In this document: positions 45,645 to 55,410 of the stretch, piece after piece | How positions within the stretch are numbered: position 1 is the stretch's first letter | How the letters are laid out: each line of letters starts with the position of its first letter | DNA from: Bifidobacterium sp. ESL0800 | GTDB taxonomy: Bacteria > Actinomycetota > Actinomycetes > Actinomycetales > Bifidobacteriaceae | Reading direction: 5' to 3' | Assembly: GCF_029395355.1 (NCBI RefSeq) | Contig: NZ_CP113913.1 | Span: 682,001 to 746,000, forward strand | DNA length: 64,000 bases | Program-made: the position numbers and the translations under genes | The notes under the pieces: model-generated | The model's input: only the letters and a program-made list of their open reading frames with translations | Told to the model about the DNA's origin: nothing | Databases searched by the model: none

Positions 45645-46457
45645 TCATTCTACCGTTTTCGCGTACTGATATTGCCCGACATCGCGTGTCTCGCTGATAT
45701 CTACACTTTCGCTCGGGGTCACGGTGACCTTGGCGCCGAATTTGACCTTGAACCTCGAGCCCACACCCCCGGCGATATTGACCGCGTTCTGCAGGTTCTG
45801 CGGATCCCCGATGGCTTTGAGCGTATATGGGGTCTTCAACGTCTGCCCGTCGCATTCAAGGCTTTTTTTGGTATCGGTGATATACGTCGAGGTCACCACG
45901 CGCACGTTGTCCAATGCCATCACCTCGACGCCGGCATTGCGAAGCTCCTCGAGCAGCTGGAACATCGTGGCGGCGTCGATGCGTTCCTTGCTTCCTTGTG
46001 AAATCGTAATGATGACGCCTTTGCCCTTGGCTGGCAGGCGCCCGGAAAGGATGCCGCTGGTGTCTTCGTTTTCACGCGCGATGCGCTGCGCTTCCTGTTG
46101 TTTGTTCGCGGCGGCCTTCAAGGAATTGAGCTGGCCGGTCAGCTCGGTTTTACGTTGCTGAAGGTTCTGCACCTGTGTGCTGGTCTCGCTGATGAGTCTG
46201 GTAAGCTCCTCTTCGCTCATCGTCTCGTAGCTGGAGGTCTTGTTGTTGAGCTGGATGGCGTAGCCGAAGCCGAGCAGGGCACACAAAAGCACGATCAGGA
46301 GGCTGGTCATCAGCCTGGTGACGAGTCCGCCTCCCATTTTTCGCGGCTTTTTACGAACCAGAGGAAAAGAGCCGGTATCTGTACGATCGTTTTCACGATC
46401 CTGCGCATGCTGGATATGCATGCTGCTGAGAATATTGCGTTTCCTTTTGTCTGCCAT
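45645..46457 (-). CDS. DUF881 membrane protein (second copy)
   Basis: 270 aa. A basic cytoplasmic N-terminus (RKKPRKMGGG), one TM helix (about residues 47-68), then an extracellular coiled coil (LISETSTQVQNLQQRKTEL) and the DUF881 domain with KGVIITISQG, LLEELRNAGVEVMALDNVRV and YTLKAIGDPQNLQNAV. It follows Sbp by 6 bp. DUF881 pairs flanking Sbp are a fixed actinobacterial arrangement, likely envelope-related. Confidence 0.88.
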   Translation of the reverse strand: MADKRKRNILSSMHIQHAQDRENDRTDTGSFPLVRKKPRKMGGGLVTRLMTSLLIVLLCALLGFGYAIQLNNKTSSYETMSEEELTRLISETSTQVQNLQQRKTELTGQLNSLKAAANKQQEAQRIARENEDTSGILSGRLPAKGKGVIITISQGSKERIDAATMFQLLEELRNAGVEVMALDNVRVVTSTYITDTKKSLECDGQTLKTPYTLKAIGDPQNLQNAVNIAGGVGSRFKVKFGAKVTVTPSESVDISETRDVGQYQYAKTVE

Positions 46458-46463
46458 GTTCCA

Positions 46464-46799
46464 TCAGCCCTTGAAGATGAAGCGACGGATGGCGGAGACA
46501 TTGGAGAAGATTCGTATGCCGAGCACGACGATGACAGCGGTCTGCAACTGGGAGCCGACGCCGAGCTGGTTGCCGAGAAGAACGAGCAGTGTGGCTGTCA
46601 GGACATTGGAGATGAAGGATATGACGAACACTTTGTCGGAGAAGGATCGTTCGAAATACGCCCTTGCCGCCCCGAGCAACGCATCGAGGGCCGCCACCAC
46701 CATGATCGGCAGGTACGGCTGGAGGACTATGGGGATGTCCGGCTTCACGAAGATGCCGATGATGACTCCGATGATCAGACCGAGCACTGCTGCCATCAT
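46464..46799 (-). CDS. sbp: Small basic protein Sbp (DUF1290)
   Basis: 111 aa with three TM helices. The family signature is evident: LGLIIGVIIGIFVKPDIP, PYLPIMVVAALDALLGAARA and FISNVLTATLLVLLGNQLGV. Its ATG overlaps the stop of the upstream DUF881 gene by 4 bp. Function unknown; often encoded next to division or phospholipid genes. Confidence 0.92.
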   Translation of the reverse strand: MMAAVLGLIIGVIIGIFVKPDIPIVLQPYLPIMVVAALDALLGAARAYFERSFSDKVFVISFISNVLTATLLVLLGNQLGVGSQLQTAVIVVLGIRIFSNVSAIRRFIFKG

Positions 46800-47776
46800 T
46801 TGCTCCTTTTCGCGTGCACGACACTTGCGGTTTGCGCCGCCGCCAGCCTCAATGAGTAGGATCTTGACACCTGTGGGTTGATACCCGCGGCGTTAAGCGT
46901 GCGGTACAAGTCAGGTTGCGATTCGTTGTTCATTGCCTGCGACAGGTTTTTGTGGTTTCCTATCGCTTCTATCTTATAGGGACTGGCTACCTGATTCACC
47001 CCTATGAGAATTGTTTGTCCAGCGGTTCGCACCGAAGTGGAGACGCCAAGGCGGTAACCGTTGATGGAAATCGCTTCGGCTCCGGCTCTCCAGAGCAGAT
47101 TGACGATATTCTGAAGATCCGAATCGGTGACCACCCGGATGTGATTGGTACTGTTTTCTCTTGGACCGTTGCCGTTGGCGGTTCTTGAAGCTACAGGGTC
47201 GGCGAGTGTAACAACGATGCCGGGACCTTTGACAGCCAGCGCTCCGTTTGCCATTTCATCCTGAGTAAGCGTCGAATCGGGGCCGGCATTCGGCATGGAA
47301 TCGGAAAGCCTGGCGACTTTGGTATGCAGGTCGGTGACTTCTGTGGTTGCTTTGTCAAGGCTGGCATTCTGCGCTTCCAGTTCCGAAATAAGGCTTGCAC
47401 GTACCTGTTTGCGGGGGTCGGTATTGAGCTGACGGACGAAAACGATGCCGAGAAAGCCCACGGCGATGCAGATGATGAAGACGATGATGCGGGTGGACCA
47501 GACAGAGAATTTCGAGCGTTGCTTTTGCTGTGTGAGCCGCGCATCGGAAAAAAGAGGGTCGAGTGGGCGATTCGTCAGATCGTCGATGAGTCGCAGACTG
47601 TCATCATCGACTTTGCGGCGTCGGCGTGAGGAAAGGGCAGTTGCCGCGTCAACGCTGACGGCATGCCATGAGCCGAGATTCTGAACGTCGCTCGAGAAGA
47701 CCGCACGTCGTTTGATCGGTTGTTCGTCGACTTCCACACGAAAGGATGCGGGTGCTCGTTCCGGCTTGGTCATCAT
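46796..47776 (-). CDS. DUF881 membrane protein (first copy)
   Basis: 326 aa. A long basic cytoplasmic N-terminus of about 100 residues precedes one TM helix (about 102-122), then a coiled coil (ISELEAQNASLDKATTEV) and the DUF881 domain (KGPGIVVTLADP, LQNIVNLLWRAGAEAISING, YKIEAIGNHKNLSQAM). ATG 47776 overlaps the pgsA stop (ATGA); a frame extending to 47911 would run inside pgsA. It is the partner of the second DUF881 gene. Confidence 0.88.
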   Translation of the reverse strand: MMTKPERAPASFRVEVDEQPIKRRAVFSSDVQNLGSWHAVSVDAATALSSRRRRKVDDDSLRLIDDLTNRPLDPLFSDARLTQQKQRSKFSVWSTRIIVFIICIAVGFLGIVFVRQLNTDPRKQVRASLISELEAQNASLDKATTEVTDLHTKVARLSDSMPNAGPDSTLTQDEMANGALAVKGPGIVVTLADPVASRTANGNGPRENSTNHIRVVTDSDLQNIVNLLWRAGAEAISINGYRLGVSTSVRTAGQTILIGVNQVASPYKIEAIGNHKNLSQAMNNESQPDLYRTLNAAGINPQVSRSYSLRLAAAQTASVVHAKRSK

Positions 47777-48381
47777 TGGTCCGTTTCGTGGCGAAGCAAG
47801 GTGACGCCTTGCCGGATGTAAATGTAACCGGCCATCCAATACAGGATGATGCCCCAGATCCCTGCGGCCAAGGCGGCCAGATGGAGGATTTGCGTGAAGG
47901 TATTGTTCCACAGATCCGCGAAAATCAGCGCGGTGATGGAAATCATCAATAATGCGGTTCCGGCTTTCCCGACGAAATGAACGGGTAAAGGTCCATAGTC
48001 GTGCTGTGCCAAGACGATGATCAATACCAACAATATGAGGTCACGCAGGCCTACCACGAAAAGCATCCACCATGGTATTATCCCTGCCCAGCCGAGTGCC
48101 AGAATGCTGCAGAAAATCAGCAGTCTATCGGCCACCGGGTCAAGAATCTGGCCTATTTTGCTGACCTGATTCCATTTCCGGGCGATGATGCCGTCCAGAC
48201 CATCGCTTGCCGCGGAAATGGCAAGCACGACAAGCGCCGCGATCATTTTGTGCTGTGCAGTCAACCACGAAATGACGGGTATCGAGACGATGCGCAGAAC
48301 ACTGATGAGGTTCGGCACGGTGATATAGATATCACGCGCGTCCGGACTGTAACGGTTGTTGGAATTGATTGGAAGTTTCAT
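47773..48381 (-). CDS. pgsA: CDP-diacylglycerol--glycerol-3-phosphate 3-phosphatidyltransferase
   Basis: Membrane enzyme committing CDP-DAG to phosphatidylglycerol. 202 aa, about five TM helices. The CDP-alcohol phosphotransferase motif D-x2-DG-x2-AR-x8-G-x3-D-x3-D is intact in SDGLDGIIARKW ... GQILDPVADR (about residues 59-86). It starts 9 bp after hisG and is coupled to the DUF881 gene. Another CDP-alcohol acceptor cannot be excluded. Confidence 0.87.
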   Translation of the reverse strand: MKLPINSNNRYSPDARDIYITVPNLISVLRIVSIPVISWLTAQHKMIAALVVLAISAASDGLDGIIARKWNQVSKIGQILDPVADRLLIFCSILALGWAGIIPWWMLFVVGLRDLILLVLIIVLAQHDYGPLPVHFVGKAGTALLMISITALIFADLWNNTFTQILHLAALAAGIWGIILYWMAGYIYIRQGVTLLRHETDQ

Positions 48382-48390
48382 GAGCCTGAT

Positions 48391-49242
48391 TCAGATTCTT
48401 GAAGCCTGCAAAGCGGTGACAATGATGGCTCGCGCGCCGACATCGTATAGTTGATCCATCGTCTGGTTCACCTTCTCGCGTTCTACCATGGCCCGAACCG
48501 CACACCACTGCTGGTCACGTAGCGGTGAAATGGTCGGACTCTCCAGTCCCGGTGTAAGCGCCACGGCAGCCGCGACTTTGCTGACAGGTACGTCATAGTC
48601 CATCATCACATATCGTCGGGCGGTAAGCACACCTTCGAGACGACGCTTGAAGATCAACAGGCGTTTGTCGTTATCGGCGATACGGGGGGAACGGATGAGA
48701 ATGGCTTCCGAATGCAGAATCGGATCGCCGAAGATGCGCAACCCGGCATTGTGCAGGGTGGTACCGGTGGACACCACATCGGCGATGAGATCGGCGACGC
48801 CGAGCTGGACCGACGATTCCACCGCCCCGTCAAGATGGGTGATATCGGCATGCAGGCCGTGGGACGCAAGATAATCGCCGACCAGCTTGTCGAACGAGCT
48901 GGCGATTCGCTTGCCGTCGACATCCTCGAGTTGTGTGATCGGTGAATCCTTCGGGGCCGCAAAACGGAACGTCGAAGCCCCAAAACCGAGCGGAAGGTCC
49001 TCGCTGGCTTCCGTTTCGGTGTTGCGCAGCATATCACGGCCGGTGATGCCGACATCGATCGCGCCTTGACCCACATAAATGGCGATATCCAGAGGACGGA
49101 GATAGAAAAGCTCGACCTGGTTGTCATGGTCTTCAACCACCAATTGGCGTGGTTGGGTACGCAGTTGATATCCGGCTTCTTTCAAGAGACTCCATGCGGG
49201 CTCAGAGAGCATGCCCTTGTTGGGGACGGCTATTCTCAGCAT
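48391..49242 (-). CDS. hisG: ATP phosphoribosyltransferase (long form)
   Basis: First enzyme of histidine synthesis (ATP + PRPP to phosphoribosyl-ATP). 283 aa, so it includes the C-terminal regulatory ACT-like domain used for histidine feedback. Motifs: [26 protein letters not shown], and the PRPP loop [14 protein letters not shown] (about residue 158). It lies 64 bp downstream of hisE. Confidence 0.95.
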   Translation of the reverse strand: MLRIAVPNKGMLSEPAWSLLKEAGYQLRTQPRQLVVEDHDNQVELFYLRPLDIAIYVGQGAIDVGITGRDMLRNTETEASEDLPLGFGASTFRFAAPKDSPITQLEDVDGKRIASSFDKLVGDYLASHGLHADITHLDGAVESSVQLGVADLIADVVSTGTTLHNAGLRIFGDPILHSEAILIRSPRIADNDKRLLIFKRRLEGVLTARRYVMMDYDVPVSKVAAAVALTPGLESPTISPLRDQQWCAVRAMVEREKVNQTMDQLYDVGARAIIVTALQASRI

Positions 49243-49306
49243 TTTCTTCTTCCTCCTTCGCTTTTTCGTTGTATCGTTGCGTTCCGATGCTCAGAGACGT
49301 CGATTC

Positions 49307-49570
49307 CTAAAGGTTCTTATACAGGTCTTCCAGGCTGATGCCATGCTTGATCATCATTACCTGGATGTGGTAGATGAGCTGGCTCATTTCCTCCGCGGTG
49401 CGGTCGGCGCCTTCGTATTCTGCGGCGATCCAGGTCTCCCCCGCCTCTTCATTGATCTTCTTGCCGATGAAATGCGTGCCTTTGTCAAGCTCGTCGACAG
49501 TTTTGGAACCGATTGGTCGAGTCTGCGCCTTTTCACTCAGCTCTTTGAACAGTGATTCGAATGTCTTCAT
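49307..49570 (-). CDS. hisE: Phosphoribosyl-ATP pyrophosphatase
   Basis: Second histidine step. 87 aa all-alpha NTP-pyrophosphohydrolase with acidic metal ligands: [15 protein letters not shown] and the following [17 protein letters not shown] 49570 (MKTFESLF) has GGAGAGAT immediately upstream; the frame reading to 49594 adds only non-conserved residues. Confidence 0.94.
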   Translation of the reverse strand: MKTFESLFKELSEKAQTRPIGSKTVDELDKGTHFIGKKINEEAGETWIAAEYEGADRTAEEMSQLIYHIQVMMIKHGISLEDLYKNL

Positions 49571-49617
49571 CTTATCTCTCCGTTGTTTTCGCACTTCATC
49601 TGCAACAAGCGTAAGGA

Positions 49618-50283
49618 TCAGGCCTGATATGCGGCCTGTGCCTTGGCACGAATATCGTCGATCGCCTTCGCACGGTCATCGGCCCCATAGACCGCGGAAC
49701 CGGCGACGAGCACATCGGCACCTGCCTTGGCTACGATGTCGGCCGTCTTGGGGCTGACCCCACCGTCGACCTGGATGTGGGTTTTCAGGCCGCGACGGGT
49801 GATTTCGTCACGCAGGCGACGGACTTTTGCCATTTGGTTTTGCAGGAACTTCTGGCCACCGAATCCGGGTTCGACCGTCATGATCAGAATCATGTCGAAT
49901 TCCTCGAGAATGTCAAAAATCGGTTCGACCGGTTCGGCGGGACGTACGGCGAAGCAGGCCTTGCAACCCATCTCGTGCAGCTGACGGGCCAGACGCACCG
50001 GAGCATGGACGGCCCCCATATGGAAGCTCACCGAAGCGGCGCCGAGCTTGGCGTATTCGGGAGCCCAGCGATCGGGATCCTCGATCATCAGGTGCACATC
50101 GACCGGCAGATCGGTCACCTCGCAGATACGTTTGACGATGGGCTCGCCGAGCGTGAGGTTCGGCACGAAATGATGGTCCATCACATCGACGTGGACCAGA
50201 TCGGCGTGGTCTATGGCCTTGAGGTCGCGTTCGAGATTGCAGAAATCCGCTGAAAGAATGCTTGGTGCGATTTGAATGGTCAT
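49618..50283 (-). CDS. rpe: Ribulose-phosphate 3-epimerase
   Basis: Interconverts ribulose-5-P and xylulose-5-P, feeding the fructose-6-phosphate phosphoketolase (bifid) shunt. 221 aa TIM-barrel: [54 protein letters not shown] and [11 protein letters not shown]. All catalytic Asp/His positions are present. 47 bp separate it from hisE. Confidence 0.95.
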   Translation of the reverse strand: MTIQIAPSILSADFCNLERDLKAIDHADLVHVDVMDHHFVPNLTLGEPIVKRICEVTDLPVDVHLMIEDPDRWAPEYAKLGAASVSFHMGAVHAPVRLARQLHEMGCKACFAVRPAEPVEPIFDILEEFDMILIMTVEPGFGGQKFLQNQMAKVRRLRDEITRRGLKTHIQVDGGVSPKTADIVAKAGADVLVAGSAVYGADDRAKAIDDIRAKAQAAYQA

Positions 50284-50418
50284 AACTGTATATCCTATGC
50301 TGTGCGAACGACTTGAAAACGGCTCGTAACAAAGCCTTTGGCAATCCTAATCACTTTTTTAGACATTGAATTTTCCGATGTCGCAAAGATGTCGGGATGC
50401 TGACGGTTCGATGTTTGG

Positions 50419-51417
50419 CTACTTCTTTTCCGCCGTCTCTTTTGATTGTTGGGCATCGGCTTCGGCACGTTGCTCGACCTCCGTCAAGGTGCGCAGACGC
50501 TCGGACAGGCTTATCGTGGTGCTGCCCAACCTCTGCACGACGATGAACGCCACCACGCCCAGCACGAAGACGACCATCGAAACCCAGACATTGACGCGAA
50601 CACCCAGGATCTCGTGTGCGAAATCGATGCGCAGTGCCTCGATCCAGGTGCGTCCTGCGGTATACCACATCACGTAAACGGTGAACAGGCTTCCGGCTTT
50701 GAGAGTGTCCATGGCCTTATGGCCTATCCAGATGATCAGTGCCGCTCCGATGAGGTTCCAGATCATTTCGTAAAGGAATGTAGGCTGGAACAGGGTTCCG
50801 GTCGGGCAGGTCTCGCCGTCGTAGCACTGTTCGCCGTGACCTATCGCGGAGCCGGTCATATTGAGTTTCAGGCCCCACGGCAAGGTGGTGGGAGCGCCGT
50901 AAAGTTCCTGATTGAACCAGTTGCCCAATCTTCCTACCGCTTGAGCAACCAAGAGTCCCGGAGCGACCGCGTCTGCGAGCAGGGCCATCGGATAATGCTT
51001 ATGTCTGCACCAGGCCCAAGCAGCCAGTGCGCCGAACAACACCCCGCCCCAAATGCCGAGGCCACCGTTCCAGATGCGCAGTATTTCCATCGGGTCGCCG
51101 TTGGGCCCGAAGAACCGTTCCGGAGTGGTCACCACATGGTACAGACGCGCGCCGATGATGCCGGCCGGTACCGCGCACAAAGCGATGTCGAGAATCTGAT
51201 CGAAATTGCCGCCGAGTTTCTTCCACCGCTTTTCACAGATCCATACCGCCAGCACGATTCCGAGAAGGATGCACAACGCGTAGAAACGAATAGGGATAGG
51301 GCCGATCGACCAGTTGCCCAGCGTTATTCGCGGGATGACGATTTTCGAGATGGTCGGTGATGGAATATATGCCAAATGCCGACCTGCAAACAGATTCAAT
51401 GTTAATCCTTGTGTCAT
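50419..51417 (-). CDS. lgt: Prolipoprotein diacylglyceryl transferase
   Basis: Transfers diacylglycerol from phosphatidylglycerol to the lipobox Cys of prelipoproteins in the cytoplasmic membrane. 332 aa with seven TM helices. The Lgt signature GRLGNWFNQELYG (about residue 162) is complete. It ends in a charged coiled tail (ERLRTLTEVEQRAEADAQQS). It is surrounded by histidine genes but functionally separate. Confidence 0.95.
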   Translation of the reverse strand: MTQGLTLNLFAGRHLAYIPSPTISKIVIPRITLGNWSIGPIPIRFYALCILLGIVLAVWICEKRWKKLGGNFDQILDIALCAVPAGIIGARLYHVVTTPERFFGPNGDPMEILRIWNGGLGIWGGVLFGALAAWAWCRHKHYPMALLADAVAPGLLVAQAVGRLGNWFNQELYGAPTTLPWGLKLNMTGSAIGHGEQCYDGETCPTGTLFQPTFLYEMIWNLIGAALIIWIGHKAMDTLKAGSLFTVYVMWYTAGRTWIEALRIDFAHEILGVRVNVWVSMVVFVLGVVAFIVVQRLGSTTISLSERLRTLTEVEQRAEADAQQSKETAEKK

Positions 51418-51488
51418 GGCCCCTCAAAGCGTTGCTTACCGATATTGTCTCCGTCGGCCATCATACCCGTGGCCATAACCGCTGCTTT

Positions 51489-51911
51489 TCAGCGACAGAT
51501 ATCGTTGGCGGCGTCTTCGGGCTTACGCTCACCGACAACTACGGGAATCGGGCCGCCTTCATCGAAACAGGAGCGTGCGCCGGTGTGGCAGGCCGCCCCA
51601 ACCTGGTCGACTTCGACGAGCAATGCGTCGCCGTCGCAATCGAGCGAAAGGCCTTTGACATATTGGACGTGCCCGGAGGTGTCGCCTTTGCGCCAATATT
51701 CCTTACGTGATCTCGACCAGAACGTGACCCGGCCGGTAGCCAAGGTGCGACGCAAAGCCTCGTCGTTCATGTAGCCGACCATCAGCACCTGCTTGGAGTC
51801 GTACTGCTGGATGACGGCGGCCACGAGTCCCTTGTCGTCGCGTTTCAGACGTGCCGCAATCCGCGGGTCCAGCGTTGTGCTGTTATCGTAAGTGATATCG
51901 TTCTTCTTCAT
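51489..51911 (-). CDS. hisI: Phosphoribosyl-AMP cyclohydrolase
   Basis: Third histidine step, a zinc hydrolase. 140 aa: [33 protein letters not shown] and the metal site [21 protein letters not shown] (partly shown), with the Cys and His ligands in place. HisE is encoded separately, so this is the monofunctional type. Confidence 0.95.
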   Translation of the reverse strand: MKKNDITYDNSTTLDPRIAARLKRDDKGLVAAVIQQYDSKQVLMVGYMNDEALRRTLATGRVTFWSRSRKEYWRKGDTSGHVQYVKGLSLDCDGDALLVEVDQVGAACHTGARSCFDEGGPIPVVVGERKPEDAANDICR

Positions 51912-52014
51912 GGTGTTCTTTCCCGATTTTCTCTACTTGGACAATAGGCAAGCCATCACTGGCTTTGCCGTAAACTGAAAAAAATAGGCAACGCAATATT
52001 CGATCCGTTATGAT

Positions 52015-52803
52015 TTATCGGCTCACTACAGGCTCGCGCACGGTAATGCCATGCTCTTTCATGGTCTCTTTGACTTGGGCGATGGTCATCTTGCCGTAAT
52101 GGAACACGGAAGCCGCAAGGACTGCGTCGGCACCGGCCTCTACCGCAGGCGGAAAATCCTCGAGTTTGCCGGCACCGCCGCTGGCGATCAGAGGGATATT
52201 GACCACTTTTCGCATGGCTTTGAGCATCTCGATATCGAAACCGTCGCCGGTGCCGTCGGCATCCATCGAATTGAGCAGTATCTCGCCGACGCCAAGCTCC
52301 TGGGCACGTTTCGCCCACCACAGGGCATCAATACCGGTGGAGTGACGGCCACCCATGGTGGTGACCTCAAAACCGGATTTGGTGTGCTGCTCTCCCTTTT
52401 CGCGCCGAGCGTCGACGGAAAGCACCAAGACCTGGTTGCCGAAACGCTGCGCCACTTCACTGATGAGCTCGGGATTGTTGATGGCGGCGGTGTTGACGCT
52501 GACCTTGTCCGCACCGCTGCGCAGCAATGCGTCGACGTCGCCGACAGAACGGACACCTCCCCCGACGGTCAATGGGATGAAGATCTGGCCGGCAGTACGG
52601 GTGACCACATCCATCATGGTCTGTCGATGGCTGCTTGAGGCCGTGACATCGAGGAAGGTGAGTTCGTCGGCTCCTTCCTCGTAGTAGCGTCCGGCGAGTT
52701 CGACCGGATCGCCTGCATCACGCAGATTCTCGAAATGGACGCCTTTGACCACACGTCCGTCGTCCACGTCAAGACACGGAATCACTCGTACCGCCAAAGA
52801 CAT
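52015..52803 (-). CDS. hisF: Imidazole glycerol phosphate synthase, cyclase subunit
   Basis: 262 aa TIM-barrel making imidazole glycerol phosphate and AICAR from PRFAR with ammonia from HisH. The catalytic Asp is in [15 protein letters not shown] (about residue 11) and the second in LSVDARRE (about 131). [18 protein letters not shown] is typical. It heads the histidine/lgt run and is 104 bp upstream of hisI. Confidence 0.96.
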   Translation of the reverse strand: MSLAVRVIPCLDVDDGRVVKGVHFENLRDAGDPVELAGRYYEEGADELTFLDVTASSSHRQTMMDVVTRTAGQIFIPLTVGGGVRSVGDVDALLRSGADKVSVNTAAINNPELISEVAQRFGNQVLVLSVDARREKGEQHTKSGFEVTTMGGRHSTGIDALWWAKRAQELGVGEILLNSMDADGTGDGFDIEMLKAMRKVVNIPLIASGGAGKLEDFPPAVEAGADAVLAASVFHYGKMTIAQVKETMKEHGITVREPVVSR

Positions 52804-52920
52804 AACGCAACTCCTATTTCGTCAACAGATCGATGTTCTCAGACTAGACCATAAATGCTGTGCGGATGCGATATATCTTAAGGAACGAGAAAGTCGATTC
52901 CCATCGGCATGTAACACTTC

Positions 52921-52959
52921 TGGTTGAGCGACAGATCTATGATTGATGTCGCTCAACCA
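52921..52959. terminator. Hairpin between rlmN and hisF
   Basis: A perfect 13-bp stem (TGGTTGAGCGACA with TGTCGCTCAACCA, 13-nt loop). It lacks a clear T-run on the minus strand, so termination of rlmN is probable but not certain. Confidence 0.6.
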
Positions 52960-53003
52960 ATAAAAGGTTCACGAAGAAGAGAGACACATCAGCTGATTGC
53001 GGG

Positions 53004-54230
53004 TCAGGCGCGTATGTTCTTGGCCGCCAGCTGCCCGCAGGCACCGTCGATGTCGGAGCCTCTGGTATCGCGCAAGGTCGCCGTGATGCCGGCGCTGTGC
53101 AGGATGTCGAGGAAGCGTTCTTCGTCCTCCGGTTTCGAGGCCGTCCACTTAGAGCCTTCGATCGGGTTCAGGGGAATGGGGTTGACATGCACCCAGTTGT
53201 CGCCGTAGTGGTTCAGGCGATGGGCAAGTTGCCGTGCATGCTCGGCCTGGTCGTTGATGCCGCGCATCAGCGCGTATTCGATACTGACACGACGATGGCT
53301 GGCCAGGTAGTAATCGTGGGCGGCATCGAGCACCTGCTCGGAATTGAAACGCCGGTTCATCGGCACCAGCTCGTCGCGCAGCGTGTCGTTCGGTGCGTGC
53401 AGCGAGACGGCAAGACGCACAGGAATGCCTTCGGCAGTCAGCTTTTTGATGCCGGGCACCACGCCGACGGTGGAGACGGTGATGTTGCGAGCCGAAATGC
53501 CGAAACCGAGCGGCGGCATGGCGCTGATCTGACGGACGGCGGACAGCACGGACTTGTAGTTGCCCATGGGCTCGCCTTCGCCCATGAAGACGACATTGCT
53601 CAGGCGGCCGGGACCTCCGGCGACTTTTCCCGACTCCATCGCCTTGGCGGCGACGCGCACCTGCTCGAGGATTTCGGCAGTCGAAAGGTTGCGCGTCAGG
53701 CCAAGCCCACCGGTTGCGCAGAACGGGCAGCCCATGCCGCAGCCGACCTGGCTGGAGATGCACAGCGTGGCGCGGTTCGGATAGCGCATGAGCACCGATT
53801 CGATATGCGAGCCGTCGAACAGCTCCCACAACGTTTTGATGGTGGTGCCGTTGTCGGCGACCTGGTGGGTCACCTCAGTGATCAATGTCGGGAAGAACGC
53901 CTGTTGCGCCTCGTCACGTTTCGACGCGGGAAAATCGGTGAATGTGGAGACGTCGTTGTTGAAATGTTCGAAATAATGGTTGCCGAGCTGCTTGACCCGG
54001 AATTTCGGCATACCCAGCTGCTTGGCCGTCTCTATACGTTGCTCGTCGCTCATATCGGCGAAATGCAGCGGTGGCTTGCCTCTTCGTGCGTGGTTCTTGG
54101 CCAGCACATCACGAAACGCGCCCTGGTCTCCCCCGGCGGTCACTCCGGATTCGACGGATTCGGAAGCGCCAGAAACCTTTGCGTCTTCTTCGGGCTTTAT
54201 TTGATCTTGTGAAACATCATTCATCATCAT
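53004..54230 (-). CDS. rlmN: 23S rRNA/tRNA adenine-C2 methyltransferase RlmN
   Basis: Radical-SAM enzyme methylating A2503 of 23S rRNA and A37 of tRNA. 408 aa. The cluster motif CGMGCPFCATGG (about residue 165), GGPGRLSNVVFMGEGEPMGNY (partly shown) and the conserved resolving Cys in LRDTRGSDIDGACGQL are present. About 45 acidic/polar residues precede the conserved part. The start codon is uncertain: several ATGs lie in a TCATCATCAT microsatellite (54221-54254) without a ribosome site. Confidence 0.95.
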   Translation of the reverse strand: MMMNDVSQDQIKPEEDAKVSGASESVESGVTAGGDQGAFRDVLAKNHARRGKPPLHFADMSDEQRIETAKQLGMPKFRVKQLGNHYFEHFNNDVSTFTDFPASKRDEAQQAFFPTLITEVTHQVADNGTTIKTLWELFDGSHIESVLMRYPNRATLCISSQVGCGMGCPFCATGGLGLTRNLSTAEILEQVRVAAKAMESGKVAGGPGRLSNVVFMGEGEPMGNYKSVLSAVRQISAMPPLGFGISARNITVSTVGVVPGIKKLTAEGIPVRLAVSLHAPNDTLRDELVPMNRRFNSEQVLDAAHDYYLASHRRVSIEYALMRGINDQAEHARQLAHRLNHYGDNWVHVNPIPLNPIEGSKWTASKPEDEERFLDILHSAGITATLRDTRGSDIDGACGQLAAKNIRA

Positions 54231-54257
54231 TCATCATCATTCATCATCATTCATCAT
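54221..54257. repeat. 10-bp microsatellite over the rlmN start
   Basis: TCATCATCAT is repeated three times in perfect register, followed by TCATCATTCA and preceded by CATCAT. On the coding strand each unit supplies ATG triplets. Ten is not a multiple of three, so unit gain or loss changes which ATG is in frame. Confidence 0.9.
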
Positions 54258-54341
54258 TCAATAGGCCGGATAGCTCAGAAGCGTCCGGCAAGGCGGAATA
54301 ACCCCTTAACTGTTGTATAGAGAAAAACAAGGACCGCTGAG

Positions 54342-55328
54342 TTACATGCCGGTCGCCCACAGCAGGAGGGTGAAGAAAGGCGCGCACAGAAGAATCGAAT
54401 CGACGCGATCGATCACCCCGCCATGCCCTTTCAACAGATGCCCCATATCCTTCAGTCCCATATCGCGTTTGAGCATTGATGCGCACAAATCGCCGAATGT
54501 ACCGACGACACCGACCATTACTCCGGTAAGTATAGGAACCCACCAGCGCGTGGACCATAGGTCGGGATACGTGATGGCGAAAATCACGAATGCTCCAACC
54601 ATGGCAAAAAGAACGGAACCGCAAAGTCCCTCGACGGATTTCTTGGGTGAGATACGCGGCGAAAGCTTGTGACGCCCGAAGAACGCACCGAAGAAAAGCC
54701 CACCGGTGTCGGAGAGCGCAGGCAGGAAAATCAGCATAATGGCATGGGCCACAGGATGGCCGTTGAAAGTCTCCGGAAGGATGATGCACGAGGCCAGCAC
54801 CAGAATATAAAGTACCAAAAACACGGAAACCGCAACGTTGTCGATGCTGCTTTCTTCGGTTTTCGTATTGGCCGCCGAGGATATCGAAGTCTTCTCGACA
54901 TCTTTTGCCGCGCTTCGTTTGCCTTCGATGGCTCCGGCAAGACGCTTGCCGACGTTATGGCGCATGTTGGCGGCAATGGCGACCGCAACCGCCGAAACAC
55001 TGATGCCTATCCCTGCCGCCAGAACGTGATTCGGCGCATAATAGACGGAAAGCAATGTGCCTGCACAACACACCCACAGCACAACCAGAGGAATATAGAG
55101 GTGAACGGTGGCGAATGAGACGTGGAGCTCGCGCAAAGCCAAGACGAGAAACACGGCGATCAGCAGGATGTACAAATCGATTTTGATCAGCAGACAGGCA
55201 ACGATAAGTGCGATGAGAATCACTGCGGTGGCAACAGCCTGAGGCATGTTGCGTCCTGTCTTCTTGTTGATGTCGTTGAGCGTCGAACTCATTTCGTCGC
55301 CTGCCGCGTGCCCTTGTCTGCTGGTCAT
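54342..55328 (-). CDS. cdsA: Phosphatidate cytidylyltransferase
   Basis: Makes CDP-diacylglycerol from phosphatidate and CTP. 328 aa, eight or nine TM helices. Signature: LPALSDTGGLFFGAFFGRHKLSPRISPKKSVEG (partly shown) and FGDLCASMLKRDMGLKDMG with LLKGHGGVIDRVDS near the C-terminus. ATG 55328 has GAGAAGG upstream. It follows frr, the classical pyrH-frr-cdsA order. Confidence 0.93.
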   Translation of the reverse strand: MTSRQGHAAGDEMSSTLNDINKKTGRNMPQAVATAVILIALIVACLLIKIDLYILLIAVFLVLALRELHVSFATVHLYIPLVVLWVCCAGTLLSVYYAPNHVLAAGIGISVSAVAVAIAANMRHNVGKRLAGAIEGKRSAAKDVEKTSISSAANTKTEESSIDNVAVSVFLVLYILVLASCIILPETFNGHPVAHAIMLIFLPALSDTGGLFFGAFFGRHKLSPRISPKKSVEGLCGSVLFAMVGAFVIFAITYPDLWSTRWWVPILTGVMVGVVGTFGDLCASMLKRDMGLKDMGHLLKGHGGVIDRVDSILLCAPFFTLLLWATGM

Positions 55329-55410
55329 TGCCTTCTCTTTCAAGCCTGCCTGATTGGTTCTTCGCACATCCTGTTCAATCTCGGAAACGTACGGAGGTGC
55401 AAAACGCCGA

